From contig NZ_BNAS01000001.1 of assembly GCF_014653785.1 (NCBI RefSeq), positions 434,001-498,000 of the forward strand: a DNA stretch of 64,000 nt, read 5' to 3'. Under the pieces are notes generated by a model. It saw only the letters and a program-made list of their open reading frames with translations. It did no database searches and was not told the DNA's origin. The translations under genes were made by a program, and so were the position numbers. The stretch is from Promicromonospora soli. GTDB lineage: Bacteria > Actinomycetota > Actinomycetes > Actinomycetales > Cellulomonadaceae. This document shows, piece by piece, positions 1 to 8,856 of this stretch. Every line of letters begins with the position of its first letter. The stretch's first letter is position 1.

Positions 1-567
1 CCGCAGGCGTTCCCGCCCGGCGAGCGGTTCGCCTACAACAATGGCGGATACGTAGTCCTGGCCCTGCTGGCCGAACGGGCGAGCGGGCGCGGCTTCCACG
101 AGCTCGTCGAGCAGGACGTGTGCGACCGAGCGCGGCTGGCGGCGACTCGGTTCCTGCGTTCCGACGAGCTGCCCGGCGACGCCGCGCTCGGCTACCTGCA
201 CGCCACCGGCTACCGCACGAACGTGCTGCACCTTCCCGTCCGCGGAAACGGCGACGGTGGCATCTACACCACCGCCAACGATCTGCACACGTTCTGGCAG
301 GCACTGACGGCAGGCCGCATCGTGTCGCCCGGGACGGTCGCCGAGATGAGCCGGCCCCGCCACGACGTGCCGGCCGAGAACCTCCGCTACGGCCTGGGCC
401 TGTGGCTGCACCACAGCGGGCCGGCCCTGGTCATCGAGGGCTACGACGCCGGCGTCTCGTTCCGCTCGACGCACGACCCCCGGACGCGGACCACCGCCAC
501 CGTCGTCGGCAACACCTCAGAGGGCGCGTGGCCGGTCATAGGCGCCGTCGCGCCGCTCTTCGACTGA
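1..567 (+). CDS. Serine hydrolase, beta-lactamase class C/PBP-like family (C-terminal part)
   Basis: The reading frame is open from the first base to the TGA at 565-567, so only the last 188 residues are in the window and the start lies outside. Near the left edge is YNNGGYVVLA, the Tyr-x-Asn motif of class C beta-lactamase/esterase-type serine hydrolases. The SxxK nucleophile motif would lie upstream. Further on, the stretch DGGIYTTANDLHTFWQAL is the usual 'GGLYSTAxDLxxF' block of this family. The enzymes hydrolyse amide or ester bonds (beta-lactams, D-amino-acid peptides or esters); the substrate cannot be told from this piece. No signal peptide can be judged because the N-terminus is missing. 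The next gene starts within about 70 bases on the same strand and could be cotranscribed. Confidence 0.85.
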   Translation, partial: PQAFPPGERFAYNNGGYVVLALLAERASGRGFHELVEQDVCDRARLAATRFLRSDELPGDAALGYLHATGYRTNVLHLPVRGNGDGGIYTTANDLHTFWQALTAGRIVSPGTVAEMSRPRHDVPAENLRYGLGLWLHHSGPALVIEGYDAGVSFRSTHDPRTRTTATVVGNTSEGAWPVIGAVAPLFD

Positions 568-637
568 CGCCACACGTGTCCCCGGGTGCACCCTGAGCGA
601 CCGGGAGGCGGAGCTCCTGGCGCTGGTCTACGGGGCC

Positions 638-1015
638 GTGACCACGCCGCGCGCGGCGAAGAAGCTGCTCACGCTGTACCAGCTGGTCCGGTTCGCGACG
701 AGGCCCGACGGCGACTTGCGGCCCGCCGCCCTCCTGCTGGCCCTGCTCGTGGGCGCTCCCGAGCAGACCGCGCAACTACTCGGCGAGCTCGAGGACCGGG
801 CCGACGCCGCGCACCTCACCGCCGTGATCGAGACCCTGGGCGGCCAGCACGCGTCCGCAGGCCACGAGCGGTGCGCCGCGTGCGCGGCATGGCGGCGGAT
901 GCACGGCGTCGCGGAGCGCGCAGCTGCCGCGGGAGTCCCCGCCGAGGTGGGCAGTTACCGCGCGTGGGTGCGCGAGGTGGCGCGGTTCAGCTTCCACACG
1001 ACGGAGCGGCACTGA
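638..1015 (+). CDS. Hypothetical protein with a HxxCxxC motif
   Basis: A 125-residue product when read from the GTG at 638. I do not recognise the family. It is mostly helical and Ala/Leu/Arg rich, with GHERCAACAAW near residues 76-86, a His-x2-Cys-x2-Cys arrangement that could bind a metal. The frame stays open and protein-like upstream of 638 (it reads LSDREAELLALVYGA), and the only good ribosome site, GGGAGG at 603-608, lies 30 bases before the GTG. The true start may therefore be upstream, perhaps a rare CTG at 617. It follows the serine hydrolase on the same strand. The function is unknown. Confidence 0.6.
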   Translation: MTTPRAAKKLLTLYQLVRFATRPDGDLRPAALLLALLVGAPEQTAQLLGELEDRADAAHLTAVIETLGGQHASAGHERCAACAAWRRMHGVAERAAAAGVPAEVGSYRAWVREVARFSFHTTERH

Positions 1016-1232
1016 CCTGGCGCAGCATTTCGTGCGCCTATGTGTTCCCGTCCGGGTACGAGGTCGTCTGCCAGCTAACGGCAGGTGTTCTGCTAGGCAT
1101 TCGCGGTTCAGTCGAGCAGCCTTCAATATCGTGGCAATGCGGTCATTTCTACATTAACTTGATTCGCGGCGGTGTTGTCTGAGGGGGCACGCACATCGCG
1201 CGCGACTTGGCGGTGCCCTCGAAAAGGGGCGC
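1016..1232. other. Intergenic leader of the wall-anchored protein gene
   Basis: About 217 bases, clearly more AT-rich than the surroundings between 1110 and 1180, as expected for a promoter region. An imperfect inverted repeat (GAGGGGGCAC around 1180 and GTGCCCTC around 1212) lies just before the ribosome site AAAAGGGG. No gene or recognisable operator was seen. Confidence 0.4.
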
Positions 1233-3938
1233 GTGATGGTGTGGAGTAGTGACAGGTCCGACGGCTGGCCAAGACGGTGGTTCGTCGGCATCCTGGCAGC
1301 GACGCTGGTGCTCTCGCCGGGCGTCGCGACAGCGTCAGCTTCCGGCTCGGTGCAGACAACGGCCTCGGACGACCAGGGCGGGGACCAGGACGGTCTCCTC
1401 GACGGACTTCTCGACGGGCTGGTCGGGCCAGGGGGCAAGGAGCCGGACCCGGGGAACGGCTCCACCGTTCCCAGCCCTTCCGGCAGCGAGGGCGAACCGG
1501 CGGTCGGCAGCACGCCGGACCCGACCGACGGCACCACCGAGCCGGGTGGGACGCGTGAGCGTCCCGCGGCTCAGGACGACCCGGACGACGTCGACCCGCT
1601 CGCCGCCCCGAAGGTACCCCGGACCTGCGACAAGACGTACAACATCAAGAACCCGCCCCGGCCCGGCACCCTGCCGGGCGAACGCCCGCCGGGCGCCTAC
1701 GAGTTCCGCAGCAGGGGGGACGTCGCGAGGACGTACGACCTCAACTGGCCCCGTCTGACACTGTCCGGCCTGAAGGCACCCACGGCCGCAGATCTCGCCA
1801 ACATCAGCCTGAAGAAGAAGTATGACAACGCGACGATCGAGCACGCCTACCAGTACTGGCAGAAGCATCTGAACGCGCACAAGAAGAAGGGCACGGACCC
1901 CGGCACGTGGGAGGACTACCTCGCGCACAGCTACATCAACGGTGAGGGGAACGGCCGCCGCGGCCCGGCATACGAGCAGGACGTCGCGGAGTTCATGGAG
2001 CTCGGCGGCGACGAGTGGTTCTGCCAGTACTCGATCAGGAACAACCACCCCGACCTCTTCAAGAAGATCCGCGACGAGATCCACAAGGACGAGATGGACC
2101 GGCACAAGCGGGCGGGCAAGACCGACGCCGAGGCCAGGAAGCTTGCCGACAAGTTCGTGAAAAAGGACCGGGTGGTCGACTTCGCCCGCCGAGACACCAC
2201 CAAGAACATCAAGCACGTGATGGACGCGAAGGCCGGCAAGGTACCGAACGCGTGGCAGGAGCGGTTCGACCAGAAGCTCGCGAAGGAGACCGGTGCCCGA
2301 GCGACCGTCGTCGGACGGAGCATCACCCCCGCTGACCAACAGCGGCTCGCCAGCCGGGGCATCGGGCACCACACGTACGCCCCGGTCGAGCGCAGGGTCT
2401 ACACGCCCACCAGCTCCACGGCGAAGCCGAGCGCGTTCCAGATACGACGGATCCCCGGGGGGAACCTGCACATGTTCCCCCAGAGCCCGGTGGCCGACCT
2501 CGCGCGCCAGTCCGGCAAGACCCCCACCGACGCCCGGCGCATCGCCGACGCGTTCCGCAGGGCGCCGAACGCGATGAACGCCGTCCGGGCCCCGGGTGGC
2601 ATCGACTGGACCTCGCTGGAGCTGCGGTACATCACCGAGCCCGCCGCGGGCGAAGGCATGGAGTACTCCTTCAAGGCGGGCCTGAACGACGACGAGGCCA
2701 ACCCGTCCTGGGGCGGCCAGGCCAAGCTCGACCTGGCGTCCGACTCGTTCTTCACCTGGCTCGCGCTGCACCCGAACCGGTTCTGGGTGAACCTGCACCC
2801 CGACCAGCCGGACGTGATCGTCGACGACAAGTTCGCGGAGACGGACGCGGGGCGTGTCCTGCTGGAGGCCGACCTGGAGATGAAGCACGACTTCGCCCGG
2901 CTGATGGCGCCGGGCAACCCGGTCGGCGACCGCTTCTGGGACTCCCTCGCCCACGAGAACGGGGCCCCGTGCTGGAGCGGGTACCGCATGTGGATCGAGC
3001 CCCACCCGGCGCAGGTCCGCGAGGAGGACGGCCGGTTCTACATCATCGACGCCCCGCTGAACGTGAGCGTCGAGCCGTGGGACTCGCTGCCCGGCCAGGC
3101 GTGCGACCAGCCGCAGTGGGTCCAGGACCACAACGACCGCCAGATCCAGGAGATCATCGCCCCTGAGGTGGAGGAGATCGTGAACGCCGACCTGCGGTAC
3201 GCCGACCTGCGGACGGTCTACACGTCCCGCGTGGCGGCGGAGTGGGTCAAGGAGCGCAACGCGGAACGTGCCGGTGCCTACAACTCGATCATCGGCTCCG
3301 ACGACGCTAGCGCGTGGCCGTCACGCGTCGAATGGGACCGGAACGCGATCTTCGCCGAGTATCGCAAGTCGTACTACGAGGGCGACTTCCACTTCACGCG
3401 GGAGTACGAGGAGGACGGCGTGGTGCTCGAGTACGAGTTCTACACCGGCGGGGTGATGTTCGACAAGCAGCCCAAGGAGAACATCAACCGGCTGCGCTTC
3501 CAGGCGGAACACCCGGAGATGCCGGTCACCACGAGCCAGTCGGCGAAGGAGACGGTGCGGTACGGCGACATCGACAGCACCACCGGCTATCTCGGCGGCG
3601 ACACCGCGGTCGTGACCGATCCCGGCCCGGCGCCCAGCCCGACGACGCCCCCGCCGTCCGGTCCGCCCACCCCGGCTCCGCCGCCCGACATGGGCGACGG
3701 ACGGGAGCCCGAGCCGTCGCCGACGAAGGACCCGGTGGGGCCCACGGACGGCGCGGACGGACCCGACGACGGTGAGCTCGCCGCGACCGGCCCATCAGGT
3801 ACCAGTTCTGCGGTGCTGGTCGCGATCCTGCTGATCGTCGCGGGCACGGCGTTCATCCTGTGGTCCCGGTACCAGCGCACCGCCAGGCTGGCCGAGACGA
3901 CGGCGCCGGGTTCCCCACGACCGCCCCAGGAGCCCTGA
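1233..3938 (+). CDS. Secreted, sortase-anchored (LAATG) surface protein with a possible PD-(D/E)XK-like region
   Basis: A 901-residue product. It begins with an N-terminal signal peptide (hydrophobic core about residues 15-37) and a low-complexity Asp/Gly/Pro linker (45-125). A conserved-looking globular body spans 130-790, followed by a Pro-rich stalk (about 795-845). The C-terminus holds the sorting signal LAATG (849-853), a membrane segment and a basic tail. LAxTG is the motif used by class E sortases of actinomycetes, so the protein is probably linked to peptidoglycan. In the body, GPAYEQDVAEF (244-254), VVDFARR (314-320, D316) and DAK (331-333) occur in the order and spacing of E, D and (D/E)xK residues of restriction-endonuclease-fold toxins; this is inference. 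The start at 1233 follows AAAAGGGG. No immunity gene stands next to it. The function is otherwise unknown. Confidence 0.75.
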   Translation: MMVWSSDRSDGWPRRWFVGILAATLVLSPGVATASASGSVQTTASDDQGGDQDGLLDGLLDGLVGPGGKEPDPGNGSTVPSPSGSEGEPAVGSTPDPTDGTTEPGGTRERPAAQDDPDDVDPLAAPKVPRTCDKTYNIKNPPRPGTLPGERPPGAYEFRSRGDVARTYDLNWPRLTLSGLKAPTAADLANISLKKKYDNATIEHAYQYWQKHLNAHKKKGTDPGTWEDYLAHSYINGEGNGRRGPAYEQDVAEFMELGGDEWFCQYSIRNNHPDLFKKIRDEIHKDEMDRHKRAGKTDAEARKLADKFVKKDRVVDFARRDTTKNIKHVMDAKAGKVPNAWQERFDQKLAKETGARATVVGRSITPADQQRLASRGIGHHTYAPVERRVYTPTSSTAKPSAFQIRRIPGGNLHMFPQSPVADLARQSGKTPTDARRIADAFRRAPNAMNAVRAPGGIDWTSLELRYITEPAAGEGMEYSFKAGLNDDEANPSWGGQAKLDLASDSFFTWLALHPNRFWVNLHPDQPDVIVDDKFAETDAGRVLLEADLEMKHDFARLMAPGNPVGDRFWDSLAHENGAPCWSGYRMWIEPHPAQVREEDGRFYIIDAPLNVSVEPWDSLPGQACDQPQWVQDHNDRQIQEIIAPEVEEIVNADLRYADLRTVYTSRVAAEWVKERNAERAGAYNSIIGSDDASAWPSRVEWDRNAIFAEYRKSYYEGDFHFTREYEEDGVVLEYEFYTGGVMFDKQPKENINRLRFQAEHPEMPVTTSQSAKETVRYGDIDSTTGYLGGDTAVVTDPGPAPSPTTPPPSGPPTPAPPPDMGDGREPEPSPTKDPVGPTDGADGPDDGELAATGPSGTSSAVLVAILLIVAGTAFILWSRYQRTARLAETTAPGSPRPPQEP

Positions 3939-3954
3939 CGTTCGGACCACTTGC

Positions 3955-4017
3955 CCGGCACCTGACCTGCGACAACGGTTGACTCGCGTCACCGATCGTC
4001 ACGGGGTCAGGTGCCGG
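3955..4017. terminator. Inverted repeat between convergent genes
   Basis: Perfect 13-bp arms, CCGGCACCTGACC (3955-3967) and its complement (4005-4017), flank a 37-base loop. The hairpin lies 17 bases after the surface protein stop and before the convergent DUF1269 gene, so it probably ends transcription from one or both sides. Confidence 0.55.
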
Positions 4018-4174
4018 AATCGAGGGGTGACTGGACGCGCATCGGACGGCCACGCGAGCGCTCCAAGTAGCGCGTCAGCACGGGTCGGCGCCGGGGATCG
4101 CCCGGCCGACCGCCGCTCAAGCCCCACCCTGGACAGCCGGACCTCGTCGGCCGGCTCCAGCCGGATCAACCAGG

Positions 4175-4660
4175 TCAGGGGCCGAACGTCTCCAGCAGGG
4201 TGGACCTCTCAGCTTCGGTGAGGTTGGTCGCGATCAGCTTGCCGCGGAAGCCGTGGAACCGCTCGCCGACGCGGTCGAGGTCCCCCTCCTGGGTCACGGC
4301 GAACAGCGCGGACGTGCCGGCCGTGACCTGCTCCCGGATCGTCTCGAGCTGCTTCCGGTCGATGCCGACGGCCTCGGTGTGCCTGGCCAGGGCGCCGATC
4401 GCCGCACCGGCAGCAGCGCCGATGATCGGCACGAAGAACAAGGTGCCGAGCAGCAGCCCCCAGAACGCGCCCAATCCGGTGCCGCGCCACTCGCTGTCGT
4501 GCGCCTGCTTGGTTGTCGGGTTCGCCTGCCCCTCGGGCCAGGACACCACGGCGTGATCGACCACGGTGATCAGCCCTTCCGACGCCGCCTGCTTGAGGTT
4601 CGCCGCGGCCGCTTCGGCGCCCCCGGGATCGTCGAACTTCCAAACGGTGAACGCGGTCAT
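4175..4660 (-). CDS. DUF1269 family membrane-associated protein
   Basis: A 161-residue protein starting MTAFTVWKFDDPGGAEAA, the characteristic opening of DUF1269 proteins. A Gly/Ala-rich hydrophobic hairpin, about residues 82-107 (FWGLLLGTLFFVPIIGAA), is followed by a conserved C-terminal half that ends in a segment comparing torque-like residues (GKLIATNLTEAER). The start at 4660 is chosen because the family begins there; earlier in-frame ATGs at 4669 and 4672 crowd the GAGAGG ribosome site. Members are small stress-related proteins of unclear biochemical function in actinobacteria. It stands alone and converges with the surface protein gene. Confidence 0.8.
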   Translation of the reverse strand: MTAFTVWKFDDPGGAEAAAANLKQAASEGLITVVDHAVVSWPEGQANPTTKQAHDSEWRGTGLGAFWGLLLGTLFFVPIIGAAAGAAIGALARHTEAVGIDRKQLETIREQVTAGTSALFAVTQEGDLDRVGERFHGFRGKLIATNLTEAERSTLLETFGP

Positions 4661-4807
4661 CGTGATCATCATCCTCTCGGGACGGTCCAGCCCCCGCCTT
4701 CCGATCGTCGCACCCGGGTGCCCACTGCGCACCCTCATCCACGGTGCCGCACCGGCGGTCCGGGAACCGCATCGAGAGGCGGCCGCTCGATCTCGACAGC
4801 GGGAGTA

Positions 4808-5707
4808 CTACGAGCGGGTCTGAGTATCGAAGTCGGGACCGGTGATCACCGCGACGATCCTCGTCCCCGCGGGGAACCTCCCCCGAGCGGCGAGTTCATG
4901 GACGCCGTACATCATCTTGGCCACGTAAACCCAGTCCAGCCGCGGTCCGTGGCGGGCTTGGAAGTCGTCGATGAACGCGACCAGCTCCGGCTTGGACTTG
5001 GCGTACCCGCCAAAGTGGTAACCGGTCTCGATCTCCCAATTTCTGGTCACCTCTCCGAGCGCGTCACGCTGGAGCGCACCTACGTCGTCGGACAGGAAGT
5101 CCCCGCCCTTCAGCGAGGAGAACCCGATCGCCCGCTGTCCGGGCCTGAGCCCTGCTGCTATGCCAGCCAGGGTCCCACCAGTGCCGACGCCACAGCAGAC
5201 GACATCGAAGCCCTCGGTGATCTCACTGACCATCTCGGCACACCCGTGTACGGCCAGGGCATTGGTGCCGCCCTCGGGCACCAGGTGGAACTCGCCGAAC
5301 TCTGCGTGGAGGCGGTCGACCACGTCGGGGTCGGTCTTGCGCCGGTACGTCTGACGGTCCAGGTACGTCAGGCGCATGCCGTGGTCCACAGCGAACCGCA
5401 GCGACAGGTTCAGCGGGTCGTATGCCTCGCCCCGGATAACGCCGATCGTCTCGAACCCGCACAACGCGCCCGCCGCGGCCACGGCCCGGATGTGGTTGGA
5501 GTACGCGCCGCCGAACGTCAGCAGGCGCGAGGCGCCGGCAGCCTGGGCTGCTTCGAGGTTGTACTTCAGCTTGCGCCACTTGTTGCCCGGCAGATCTGGA
5601 TGGATCAGATCGTCCCGCTTGATCAGCACCTGCACACCCGCGGCGTCGAGACGTTCGTCCTCGAGCAACTCGACCGGTGACGGGAGCAGCAACGAGGGCA
5701 CGGGCAT
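4808..5707 (-). CDS. PLP-dependent ACC deaminase/D-cysteine desulfhydrase family enzyme
   Basis: A 299-residue fold-type II pyridoxal phosphate enzyme. The PLP lysine is K43 in PGNKWRKLKYN, and GGAYSNH (67-73) is the Ser/Asn loop that binds the substrate carboxylate. GVGTGGTLAG is the glycine loop for the cofactor phosphate. Relatives either deaminate 1-aminocyclopropane-1-carboxylate to 2-oxobutanoate and ammonia or split D-cysteine to pyruvate, sulfide and ammonia; the sequence alone does not separate the two. The start at 5707 gives the family's usual length, although the open frame runs far upstream in another gene's shadow. It diverges from the DHFR-like gene at 5816. Confidence 0.85.
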   Translation of the reverse strand: MPVPSLLLPSPVELLEDERLDAAGVQVLIKRDDLIHPDLPGNKWRKLKYNLEAAQAAGASRLLTFGGAYSNHIRAVAAAGALCGFETIGVIRGEAYDPLNLSLRFAVDHGMRLTYLDRQTYRRKTDPDVVDRLHAEFGEFHLVPEGGTNALAVHGCAEMVSEITEGFDVVCCGVGTGGTLAGIAAGLRPGQRAIGFSSLKGGDFLSDDVGALQRDALGEVTRNWEIETGYHFGGYAKSKPELVAFIDDFQARHGPRLDWVYVAKMMYGVHELAARGRFPAGTRIVAVITGPDFDTQTRS

Positions 5708-5815
5708 ATCGGCAGTCTGGCACGGGACCCAAGCAGTGGAGGTCGACCGATGAGTTGTGCGCCGGGATCGGGTCTTCCCCTTGACCGCGCATCGTGCGCG
5801 AAGGAGGAGAACGCC

Positions 5816-6382
5816 ATGGCCAAGGTGATCGCGGGGGCGACGGTTTCGCTCGACGGTTTCGTCCAGGACGCCCACGGGAGCTTCGCGGCGCTGTATTCGG
5901 ACTACGACGAACTGATGGGCAGCGCGTACATGCGGGCGCTGCAGGACGAGACCGGCGCGGTGCTCATGGGCCGGCGCACGTTCGACCTCGCCGAGGACCC
6001 CGACAGCTACGCGGTGGACTACGAGTTCCAGGTGCCGATCTTCGTCGTGACGCACAACCCGCCGCCGGTCGAGCCGAAGCGCAACGAGCGGCTGTGGATC
6101 ACGTTCGTCACGGACGGTGTCGAGGCGGCCGTGAAGCGCGCAGTCGAGGCTGCCGGGGAGCGTGACGTGACGTTGATCGGCGGCGCCGACCTGTTCCACC
6201 AGCTTCTGGCGGCGGGTCTGGTCGACGAGCTGGCCGTCGACGTCATGCCGGTCCTGTTCGGCGACGGTGTGCGCCTGTTCGACGGCGACCCGCCGGCGAC
6301 CCTGGAGAAGGTGAGCGTCCAGGAGGTCGGAGTGCGCACGTGCCTGCGCTACCGCGTCGTCCCGGCGGCCGAGGCGGCGTAG
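5816..6382 (+). CDS. Dihydrofolate reductase/RibD C-terminal-like reductase
   Basis: 188 residues with the RibD C-terminal (DHFR-like) fold. It opens with AKVIAGATVSLDGFVQD, followed by the conserved GAVLMGRRTFD block and a late LIGGADLFHQLL block that holds the NADPH-binding glycines. A textbook AAGGAGGAG ribosome site (5801-5809) fixes the start at 5816. Family members are NADPH-dependent reductases, mostly of unknown substrate; these stand-alone actinobacterial forms are not the essential folate enzyme. A second, distant member of the same family lies at 49615. Confidence 0.85.
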   Translation: MAKVIAGATVSLDGFVQDAHGSFAALYSDYDELMGSAYMRALQDETGAVLMGRRTFDLAEDPDSYAVDYEFQVPIFVVTHNPPPVEPKRNERLWITFVTDGVEAAVKRAVEAAGERDVTLIGGADLFHQLLAAGLVDELAVDVMPVLFGDGVRLFDGDPPATLEKVSVQEVGVRTCLRYRVVPAAEAA

Positions 6383-6439
6383 CCAGGTCGCGCGACCTGA
6401 CCTGGTCCGCACTGTGGGGCGAGCACACCGGGCGGCGGC

Positions 6440-6475
6440 GGGGCGGCTCCGGGATCGCTGACCCGGAACCGCCCC
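6440..6475. terminator. Bidirectional hairpin terminator
   Basis: Arms GGGGCGGCTCCGGG (6440-6453) and CCCGGAACCGCCCC (6462-6475) pair over 14 positions with a single mismatch around an 8-base loop. It lies between the stops of the convergent DHFR-like and GH43 genes. Confidence 0.7.
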
Positions 6476-6487
6476 GCCCCCCGCGGG

Positions 6488-7978
6488 CTACTCGCCCGAC
6501 GGCGGCGTCAGCGTCGCGCCGCGCGAGACCGGCGTCCCGAAGTTCGGGGTGCCGTCGGAGTTCCAGGTGAACTTCTGCACGCGCGTCTCCCGCGTCGAGC
6601 CGCAGCCCTGGCTGGACGACGTGTTGCCGTGGTAGACGATCCAGCTCTCCGTGCCGTCCGGCGAGGTGAAGAATCCGTTGTGCCCGGGCCCGTAGGTGCC
6701 GTTGCCCTGCTGGAACACCGGCGTGGACCGCTTGGTCCACGACGCGGACAGCAGCGGGTTCGTCCCGGTGAGGGTCAACAGCCCCAGCTTGTAGTCGGCC
6801 GTGGTGCACGACGATGCGGAGTACGTGAGGAAGGTCCGCCCGTTGCGCTGCAGCACGACGGGGGCCTCGTTGACGCGCGCGCCCACGGTCTCCCACGAGT
6901 AGCTGGGCTGGGCGATCGTGTACTGGTTGCTCGAGACGGTCCACGGGTTCGACATCTGCGCGATACGGATCGACTGGTTGTCGCCGATCCATTCGGACCA
7001 CAGCAGGTAGAGGTTGTTGTTCAGCTCGAGGTAGGTCCCGTCGATGTTCCACTGGTTCGGCAGCGGGGTGCCCATGAACTCATAAGGACCCATCGGCGTG
7101 CTGCTGGTGGAGCGGAGCACGTGCATCCGCTGGCCGCCGAAGTCCGTCTGCGAGTTCCCCGACGTGTACATGAGATACCAGGTGCCGTTGATCCGGTGGA
7201 ACTCGGGAGCCCAGTGGCTGCAGCACCGGTTCGAGACGCCGGAGTCGTCCCACACCACGGTGTCCGTCGCGGTCTTGAGGCCGGCCAGGGTGGTCGCGCG
7301 GCGCATGATCACCGTCGAGTCCCACGTGGTCGTCGACATGTAGTAGAAGCCGTCCCAGTACTCGATCCAGGGGTCGGCCCCGTTGGAGCGGATCGGGTTG
7401 GACAGCGCGGGCGTACCGATCGGGTTCAGGATCCACCGCTGTGCGGCCAGCCCGTTGTACGTGAACTGCGAGACTCGGGCGCCTGCCGTCGTCGAGAAGT
7501 TCCACAGGTCCAGCGCCTTGCCCGAGAACCGGTTGATGAAGCTGTAGGTCCCGTTCGACTGTTCGGTGATCGACCACTGCTGGTTCGTGCCGTTCAGGTC
7601 CGTGTACTGGCCGACGGTGGCGCCGTCGGCGGCGTTCCGGCCGAGGACGTCGAGCACCTGGTTCGAGTGCCGGACCTGCAGGCGGAAGTAGCCGCCGCCG
7701 GAGTCCACGAGCCGGAACTGCTGGCTCGTCGCGTCGGTGCGGGGCTGCTGCACCAGCTCGGCGCTGGTGGCGGTCGAGCCGCCTGAGATCTGCAGGGCCA
7801 TCCCGGAGTGGGCACTGGTGATGGCGTACCACTGGCCCACGGTCGGCGTGGCCGCGGCCGGAGCGCCGGGCAGAGCTGTGAGGCCGATCGTGGCCGTGAC
7901 GGCGGCGAGAACGCCCGCGAGTAGGGTTCGGAGGCGGCGCGGCCGGGCGGGCACGCCGTCGTGCAGGGTTGTGCGCAT
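6488..7978 (-). CDS. Secreted GH43 alpha-L-arabinofuranosidase-like enzyme with ricin-B lectin domain
   Basis: 496 residues from the ATG at 7978, which follows GGGAGA. A signal peptide (to about residue 44, ending in PGAPAAA) precedes a ricin-type beta-trefoil domain (about 48-185) with repeats ending QQF, QQW and QRW, and then a five-bladed GH43 catalytic domain. Likely catalytic residues are D202 (ADPW, general base), D313 (NIDGT, pKa modulator) and E371 (VNEAP, acid). The strings VNEAPVVLQRNGRTFLTYSAS and YGPGHNGFF resemble the GH43 group that includes exo-1,5-alpha-L-arabinofuranosidases of Streptomyces. It probably trims arabinose from plant arabinan or arabinoxylan outside the cell while the lectin domain holds the polysaccharide. 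Confidence 0.88.
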   Translation of the reverse strand: MRTTLHDGVPARPRRLRTLLAGVLAAVTATIGLTALPGAPAAATPTVGQWYAITSAHSGMALQISGGSTATSAELVQQPRTDATSQQFRLVDSGGGYFRLQVRHSNQVLDVLGRNAADGATVGQYTDLNGTNQQWSITEQSNGTYSFINRFSGKALDLWNFSTTAGARVSQFTYNGLAAQRWILNPIGTPALSNPIRSNGADPWIEYWDGFYYMSTTTWDSTVIMRRATTLAGLKTATDTVVWDDSGVSNRCCSHWAPEFHRINGTWYLMYTSGNSQTDFGGQRMHVLRSTSSTPMGPYEFMGTPLPNQWNIDGTYLELNNNLYLLWSEWIGDNQSIRIAQMSNPWTVSSNQYTIAQPSYSWETVGARVNEAPVVLQRNGRTFLTYSASSCTTADYKLGLLTLTGTNPLLSASWTKRSTPVFQQGNGTYGPGHNGFFTSPDGTESWIVYHGNTSSSQGCGSTRETRVQKFTWNSDGTPNFGTPVSRGATLTPPSGE

Positions 7979-8086
7979 GGGGTCTCCCAGGACCTTCAAG
8001 TGGCCGGGCCGCTTTGGCCGGCGCGAAATGTTAGCGCGCACATTCCGCTTCGGCTGCAACGTGGCCAAAGCTCAGGTCCACCTTCG

Positions 8087-8773
8087 TCACGCCGCAGGCC
8101 GCGGCGCCCCCAACCGCACGTCGACGCCCGGGGACCAGTGGACCAGCGGCTGGCCCTCCGGCGGCGGCAGCCCGGCGTCGGTCAGCATGCTGGTACTGAG
8201 GCGCTCCAGCCGAGCTCGGTGCAGCGGCCACGGCTGGTGCTCGACCGGGACGCGCCAGAGCCGGCCGCGGTGCCGGGTGAACGTCGACCAGCGGCCGGTG
8301 AGCGACGTGACGAGGGCGTCAGGTTCCTCCCGGGGCCCGACCACGACGAGCGCGTGCGTACCCGCCGCCTCGTACGACGTCGCGTCCGCGGTCCTCTCGA
8401 CCCAGCCCGGTGAGTGCACGTACGGCAGGCCGAGGCCGGCCCGGAACGCCCCGACGACGAGGCGCCGGGCGCACAGCACCCGCAGGAACAGCACACCGTC
8501 GTGCTCGCCGTCCGACACGTAGGTGCGCAGGTTGAGCTCAGCGAACGTCGACCATCCCGGGACGGCCGGCAGGCCCGGCGCGCGCAGCCGTGCAAAGAGG
8601 AACGGCACGAACCCGACCCAGGCCGATCCGTCGATCTCCTGAACCTCGAGGCCCGCCGGCACGAACCGTCGCAGCGCTGAGGCTGGGTATCGCCAGTGGA
8701 CGAACGCCACGTGCTCCCAACGCTGGAGGCTCATCGGTCGGCGCACAGGCGCGTCGGGCAGGCGGCCGCTCAT
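8087..8773 (-). CDS. DUF2071 family protein
   Basis: 228 residues. It has the typical DUF2071 opening (RWEHVAFVHWRYPASALRRFVPAGLEV) followed by GSAWVGFVPF and FAELNLRTYV blocks. The fold is related to acetoacetate decarboxylase, but no enzyme activity is established for the family. The start at 8773 (MSGRLPDAPV) follows AGAGGGGAA about 11 bases upstream. A single-gene unit on the minus strand, next to but 79 bases from the siderophore importer. Confidence 0.85.
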   Translation of the reverse strand: MSGRLPDAPVRRPMSLQRWEHVAFVHWRYPASALRRFVPAGLEVQEIDGSAWVGFVPFLFARLRAPGLPAVPGWSTFAELNLRTYVSDGEHDGVLFLRVLCARRLVVGAFRAGLGLPYVHSPGWVERTADATSYEAAGTHALVVVGPREEPDALVTSLTGRWSTFTRHRGRLWRVPVEHQPWPLHRARLERLSTSMLTDAGLPPPEGQPLVHWSPGVDVRLGAPRPAA

Positions 8774-8856
8774 GCTCAAAGGTTCCCCTCTGGCGAGCTG
8801 GCTCGCGCGCCCAGGCGGCGGCTCAGAGGAGTGGGCCTGCCGAGACAAGCTCGCGT

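Noticed and set aside
1335-3131. Long minus-strand open frame opposite the surface protein
   Set aside because: An antisense artefact of GC-rich codon bias; Val/Arg/Leu-rich composition, no family features.
4808-6412. A 534-codon open frame on the minus strand that would fuse an extra 235 residues to the PLP deaminase
   Set aside because: The extra part is antisense to the DHFR-like gene, is Arg/His-rich and not protein-like; the enzyme family begins near the ATG at 5707.
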